Source of the DNA: Novosphingobium sp. AAP83
Lineage (GTDB): Bacteria; Pseudomonadota; Alphaproteobacteria; Sphingomonadales; Sphingomonadaceae
DNA: 64,000 nucleotides
Reading direction: 5' to 3'
NCBI RefSeq assembly: GCF_001295795.1
Contig: NZ_LJHY01000065.1
Location: 1 to 64,000, forward strand
In this document: piece by piece, positions 61,026 through 64,000 of the stretch
Layout of the letters: every line of letters begins with the position of its first letter
Position numbering within the stretch: the stretch's first letter is position 1
Notes under the pieces: model-generated
Database searches by the model: none
The model's input: only the letters and a program-made list of their open reading frames with translations
What the model was told of the DNA's origin: nothing
Made by a program: the position numbers and the translations under genes

Positions 61026-61206
61026 GGCAGTTAGCTTTGTTCACTCTAGCTGAGAATGGCAGGTTTCCGATTCAGAAACTGAGATGGCTTCGTTGTTATG
61101 CGCGAAGTGCAATGTCGGTTGCCGACCCAAATCAAGCCATTCCAAGGCCGATGTCAGAACCACTGGTCTAGCCGCAACACACCTTCCTTCGAAGCGATAA
61201 CACAAC
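61026..61206. other. intergenic region between DUF2493 and the HTH gene
   Basis: The 181 bp between convergent genes holds no protein-like frame. The base composition drops compared with the ArdC-DUF2493 region, suggesting the border to a separate accessory segment. Confidence 0.4.
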
Positions 61207-61557
61207 CTATTCGGTGCGGATTTTCAGATCAGCAATCGCGTCCAGTATACGTGTGATGACCTGCGCGCCTTCAGGAGTGTCATCCCAGATTTTGCGCATG
61301 CTAGACATCGCCTGGGCCCATTCGGGCGCAATTCCCGAATGATTGGGCTCGAGGCGCGGCACCTTGATCTCGAGCGCTTTGCAGACTTGCACGACGTTGT
61401 AACTGAATGTCTTGAAGCGGCCCTCGCAAATGCGACCCACCTGGCTGGGGTGGACAAGGGATATTCTTCCAAGTTCAGCGTAGGTGAGCCCCCTCGACGC
61501 GCGAGCGTCGACGATTTTCGCCTTCAGATCATCAAGCTGCTTGATTGTTGGCTTCAT
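61207..61557 (-). CDS. XRE-family HTH regulator
   Basis: The 116-residue protein has a Cro/C1-type HTH at about residues 12-66 (ASRGLTYAELGRISLVHPSQ, VGRICEGRF). A helical tail follows. ATG 61557 is used; the frame to 61593 crosses the divergent promoter. It is divergent from the NADAR gene and could control it. The shared promoter holds an inverted repeat (61556-61573). Confidence 0.8.
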   Translation of the reverse strand: MKPTIKQLDDLKAKIVDARASRGLTYAELGRISLVHPSQVGRICEGRFKTFSYNVVQVCKALEIKVPRLEPNHSGIAPEWAQAMSSMRKIWDDTPEGAQVITRILDAIADLKIRTE

Positions 61558-61604
61558 GCAAATTAGCATGCATATAATAAAGTGAATTTGCAAGGAGGTC
61601 GCGA
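61555..61604. promoter_or_regulatory. divergent HTH-NADAR promoter
   Basis: A perfect -10 box TATAAT lies at 61573-61578, followed by AAGGAGG (61592-61598) before the NADAR start. No good -35 is seen. The inverted repeat ATGCA (61556-61560) with TGCAT (61569-61573) covers the place where the -35 would be and overlaps the HTH start codon, as for an autorepressor site. Confidence 0.5.
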
Positions 61605-62087
61605 ATGGACGAAATTCGGTTCTATCGGGCCAGCGAAAAGCCCTACGGGGCGTTCAGCAATCTCTATCGTCGGGACGTGGAGTTCGAGGGCGAGACGTTC
61701 GTCACAAGCGAGCACGCCTACCAAGCCGGCAAGGCCCGCAAGCCGGAAGTGCGCAAGTGGCTAATGTCGGCGCCTTCGCCTTCGCTACTCGCGATGGCGG
61801 CGCACGGGCTGTACTACTGGGATGTCGCCCCTGGCTGGTCGACATCCAAGTTCGACCGAATGCGCGGCGTTCTCCGTGCGAAGTTCACCCAGCACGCCGA
61901 CCTACGTGAGTTGCTGCTATCGACGGGCGATGCTCGCCTCGTGGAATCCGCCACGGTGGACAACGAAGTAAATCGGCTCTGGGGCGAAGTGAACGGATCG
62001 GGCAAGAATATGCTTGGGGTGCTCCTGATGGAAATCCGCGAGGAGCTGCGGCAGGAGGCTGAAGGCTACCTAGTCGCCGCTGAATAG
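61605..62087 (+). CDS. NADAR-family protein (YbiA/RibX-like)
   Basis: The 160-residue protein is a full NADAR domain: FYRASEKPYGAFSNLY (6-21), the Glu box SEHAYQAGKA (35-44), MRGVLRAKFTQHADLRELLL, and the end WGEVNGSGKNMLGVLLMEI. NADAR enzymes break N-glycosidic bonds, for example in riboflavin intermediates, and some remove ADP-ribose from DNA or guard against ADP-ribosylating toxins. ATG 61605 follows AAGGAGG. The 3' end overlaps the convergent PfkB gene by 22 bp. Confidence 0.87.
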   Translation: MDEIRFYRASEKPYGAFSNLYRRDVEFEGETFVTSEHAYQAGKARKPEVRKWLMSAPSPSLLAMAAHGLYYWDVAPGWSTSKFDRMRGVLRAKFTQHADLRELLLSTGDARLVESATVDNEVNRLWGEVNGSGKNMLGVLLMEIREELRQEAEGYLVAAE

Positions 62088-63040
62088 GTCCGACGCTCGC
62101 CCAGCACTGCGCGAGCATAGTTTGGTCCGCAGTGCTTGAAGAGGCCACGCGCCCCCGCAAACGCGCAGTTCTCGGCGGCCAGACGTTGGCCGGCCACGAT
62201 GCCTTCGATCAGCACCGAGGCGCATAGCTCTTCGGCCCGGATGCCTGACGAAAGCATCCAATCGATCACGCCGACGCTGACCATGTCACCCGATCCGCAG
62301 GTGTCGAGGACGGATGGGGCGTCAATCGCCGAGCACCAGACGGCGTTGTCATCATGCCGGACCTCGAGCCCCGCTGCGCCGTAGGTGACGATACGGACGC
62401 AGTCGTGGTGCAGATCGGCCAGCTGCGAGCCTAGTCGGTCGACCGAGTATTTAAGGATGGAGACGAGGCCGAGCGCCTCAGTGAACATGTCGTCATGATC
62501 GACATCCGAGGGCTCGAAGAAAACGATCGCACCGGATAGACGAGCGGCCTTCATGGCACGCAGGATGCTCGCAGAAAGACGGTCAGCATAGAACACGTTA
62601 CACTGCGTGAGGACATGGAGCGCCGACGCCACCTCGTCCTCTCCGATCGGAACATAGCGCGGAAGCTCTTCGCTCGTCTCCGGACACACGAAAGTGAAGT
62701 CGTGGTGGCCGGACGCTGTGTCGAGTTCCTGAGCTATGATGGGAGAGCGTGTTCCCGACTTGAGATGGATGTGATCCACGACGGCACCGGCCTTGACGAA
62801 CTCGGCAACCAAGCGACCGCCTTCGATGTCGTCACCCAACATCAGCAGAGGTACAACATTGCGATGGAGCATTGCCAGCGAGACAAGAACGTTGCCGCAG
62901 GAGCCGCCGAGAGCCTCATCCGTCAGATCGCCGTCAGCGTAGATTCTGTCGAGCACGGTGAGCCCGGTCCCTGCGACGTCGAAGAGGTATTGAAGGTGAG
63001 TCGATGTGCCCATGTTCTCGTTTAGTATTCCTTCAATCAT
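62066..63040 (-). CDS. PfkB-family carbohydrate or nucleoside kinase
   Basis: The 324-residue protein has the ribokinase-like fold: GGSCGN near residue 45, and the anion hole with the catalytic Asp in DTCGSGD at 246-252 (usual form DTXGAGD). ATG 63040 overlaps the HAD stop (ATGA). The upstream frame to 63184 lies in the HAD gene. It phosphorylates a sugar or nucleoside not known from sequence. It is co-transcribed with the HAD gene and converges on NADAR. Confidence 0.85.
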   Translation of the reverse strand: MIEGILNENMGTSTHLQYLFDVAGTGLTVLDRIYADGDLTDEALGGSCGNVLVSLAMLHRNVVPLLMLGDDIEGGRLVAEFVKAGAVVDHIHLKSGTRSPIIAQELDTASGHHDFTFVCPETSEELPRYVPIGEDEVASALHVLTQCNVFYADRLSASILRAMKAARLSGAIVFFEPSDVDHDDMFTEALGLVSILKYSVDRLGSQLADLHHDCVRIVTYGAAGLEVRHDDNAVWCSAIDAPSVLDTCGSGDMVSVGVIDWMLSSGIRAEELCASVLIEGIVAGQRLAAENCAFAGARGLFKHCGPNYARAVLGERRTYSAATR

Positions 63041-64000
63041 TGCCTGTCGAGCTTCAGCGCGGACACATCCAAACGAATCTCGCCAGACGATGATGCCACC
63101 AAAGCACTTAACGCTCTGAGAAGTGCCGTCGGTCCGGTTATCGTGCTGCCGAACAGGGACCAGCAACCGTTCGGCGCGCCGCATACCTCGCCGACGCTGA
63201 TGCCGTAGGCGTGCGACAGGAGCGCGTGGTCGTTTCCCGAAGACGAGCCGCTGTCACCGAAGCAGAGTACTCCCTTTCCATCGCCGGCGACGCTACGGAT
63301 CGCCTCGACTACCGTCGTCTTTGTCGAAGACGACGGTATAATGTCGAAGCTGTGCCCGGACTCGGATATTCTGACTTCTCCGCTTTCGATTTGGGGACAA
63401 CGCGCAACATCGAGCGCGAACCGGAACGGGTAACGCAACCTATGCCTATCTATGCAGATCTGAACCGGGCGAGCCTTGAAGGTCTTCTCCAAGAACAACT
63501 CGTCCTGTTTGTTCAGCCAGGTTACGGTCGCGGCGATGGCGGGATTGGCGGCTGGCGGATCGAGGTCGATATCGACGTCTGCAGTGCGGATGTGCCCGCC
63601 GTTATAGTATCCGATGATTATAGAGGGCAGGACGTCTGGGGGAAGAACCTTGCGCAGATCATCGCCAGCGGAACCGCCCCGTCCTGTCGCGATGCCGATC
63701 TTGACCCCTAAGCGATGCAGTCGAACAAGCTGGTCGATGATCGCCTGGTCGGGGACCTTGAAGCGATCTTCAGTCGAAACAATTGTCCCATCATAGTCGA
63801 ACACGACGCCGCCCACGAGTGCCTGCTCCAGGTCTTGAAAGCGTGCGGAGCAAATCGTCAGAAGGCTCAGATTCTCCGGCGGGGCAGAGTCCGCCTTCGC
63901 TATGGCAGCACGCTTATGACGGACGCTGGCAGGAAGCTCATGAGCAAGCGTCTCTAGAGACCTGTCGTCGTAGATCGCCCTTCCGAACTCACCGATACCT
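63037..64000 (-). CDS. HAD-family phosphatase, 5' end beyond the window
   Basis: HAD motifs are plain: FDYDGT (nucleophile Asp) with Thr downstream, IATGRGG, and CFGDSGSSSGND near the C-terminus. This is the Cof-like type that acts on sugar phosphates. A start at GTG 63816 would just precede the first motif. However, the frame stays open from there to 64000 with a protein-like sequence (SLETLAHELPASVRHKRAAI, then ENLSLLTICSARFQDLEQAL). The gene therefore very likely has at least 61 more N-terminal residues and is cut by the window edge. Those residues may be part of a second domain. Confidence 0.78.
   Translation of the reverse strand, partial: GIGEFGRAIYDDRSLETLAHELPASVRHKRAAIAKADSAPPENLSLLTICSARFQDLEQALVGGVVFDYDGTIVSTEDRFKVPDQAIIDQLVRLHRLGVKIGIATGRGGSAGDDLRKVLPPDVLPSIIIGYYNGGHIRTADVDIDLDPPAANPAIAATVTWLNKQDELFLEKTFKARPVQICIDRHRLRYPFRFALDVARCPQIESGEVRISESGHSFDIIPSSSTKTTVVEAIRSVAGDGKGVLCFGDSGSSSGNDHALLSHAYGISVGEVCGAPNGCWSLFGSTITGPTALLRALSALVASSSGEIRLDVSALKLDRQ

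Noticed and set aside
1..64000. CRISPR array, rRNA, tRNA, insertion sequence or integrase
   Set aside because: I looked for regular repeat-spacer blocks, tRNA-like ends, transposase motifs and tyrosine or serine recombinase motifs and found none. The repeated elements are the iterons, the two leader families and short operators.

Overview
The window is GC-rich alphaproteobacterial DNA. The gene families and their order (RPA-type RepA, DUF2840, TraF, DUF736, DUF3363 relaxase, TraG, trbBCDEJLFGI, DUF2274, LysR, ArdC, strawberry-notch) are those of an integrative and conjugative element (ICE) or conjugative plasmid, most likely of a sphingomonad. No integrase, attachment site, rRNA or tRNA is visible, so the ends of the element lie outside the window.

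Layout. 1-7 kb is the control and replication arm. It holds a small XRE regulator and a stand-alone DUF2285 protein (like QseC and QseM of ICEMlSymR7A). Next comes a DUF6499-DUF2285 activator split by a +1 frameshift (like FseA), an AlpA/RdfS-like excisionase, RepA with iterons and a DnaA box, DUF2840, the TraF peptidase, DUF736 and a lytic transglycosylase. 7-11 kb holds an oriT candidate, the MOBP relaxase, the TraG coupling protein and an RHH protein. 11.4-20.7 kb is cargo set between the RHH gene and trbB: an AbiE toxin-antitoxin pair and an arsenic island (FAD monooxygenase, thioredoxin, permease, two ArsR, two unrelated arsenate reductases, ACR3, ArsH, SulP). 21.1-30.6 kb is a complete Trb-type T4SS followed by a LysR gene on the opposite strand.

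31.6-46.8 kb is a defence island. Its left edge is a truncated NYN-domain gene. dndE, D, C and B (minus strand) and a divergent dndA would make phosphorothioate DNA. DndFGH is absent. Facing dndBCDE is a compact plus-strand module that may be the matching effector: a RelA/SpoT-domain protein, a protein joining alpha-CTD-like and sigma-region-4-like domains (with an in-frame amber codon), a PLD nuclease-helicase, a 65-aa protein, a second DndD-like ATPase and a 158-aa protein. I regard this as the most interesting system in the window.

47-61 kb carries typical early-transfer and stability genes: DUF736, ArdC, DUF2958, a large ParB-like protein, several hypotheticals, a 1448-residue methyltransferase-helicase, a Toprim protein and DUF2493. 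Two families of structured leaders, three copies each, precede six genes of this kind. Their stems keep pairing while the sequence changes. 61-64 kb is a further accessory cluster (HTH, NADAR, PfkB kinase, HAD phosphatase), whose last gene runs off the right edge.
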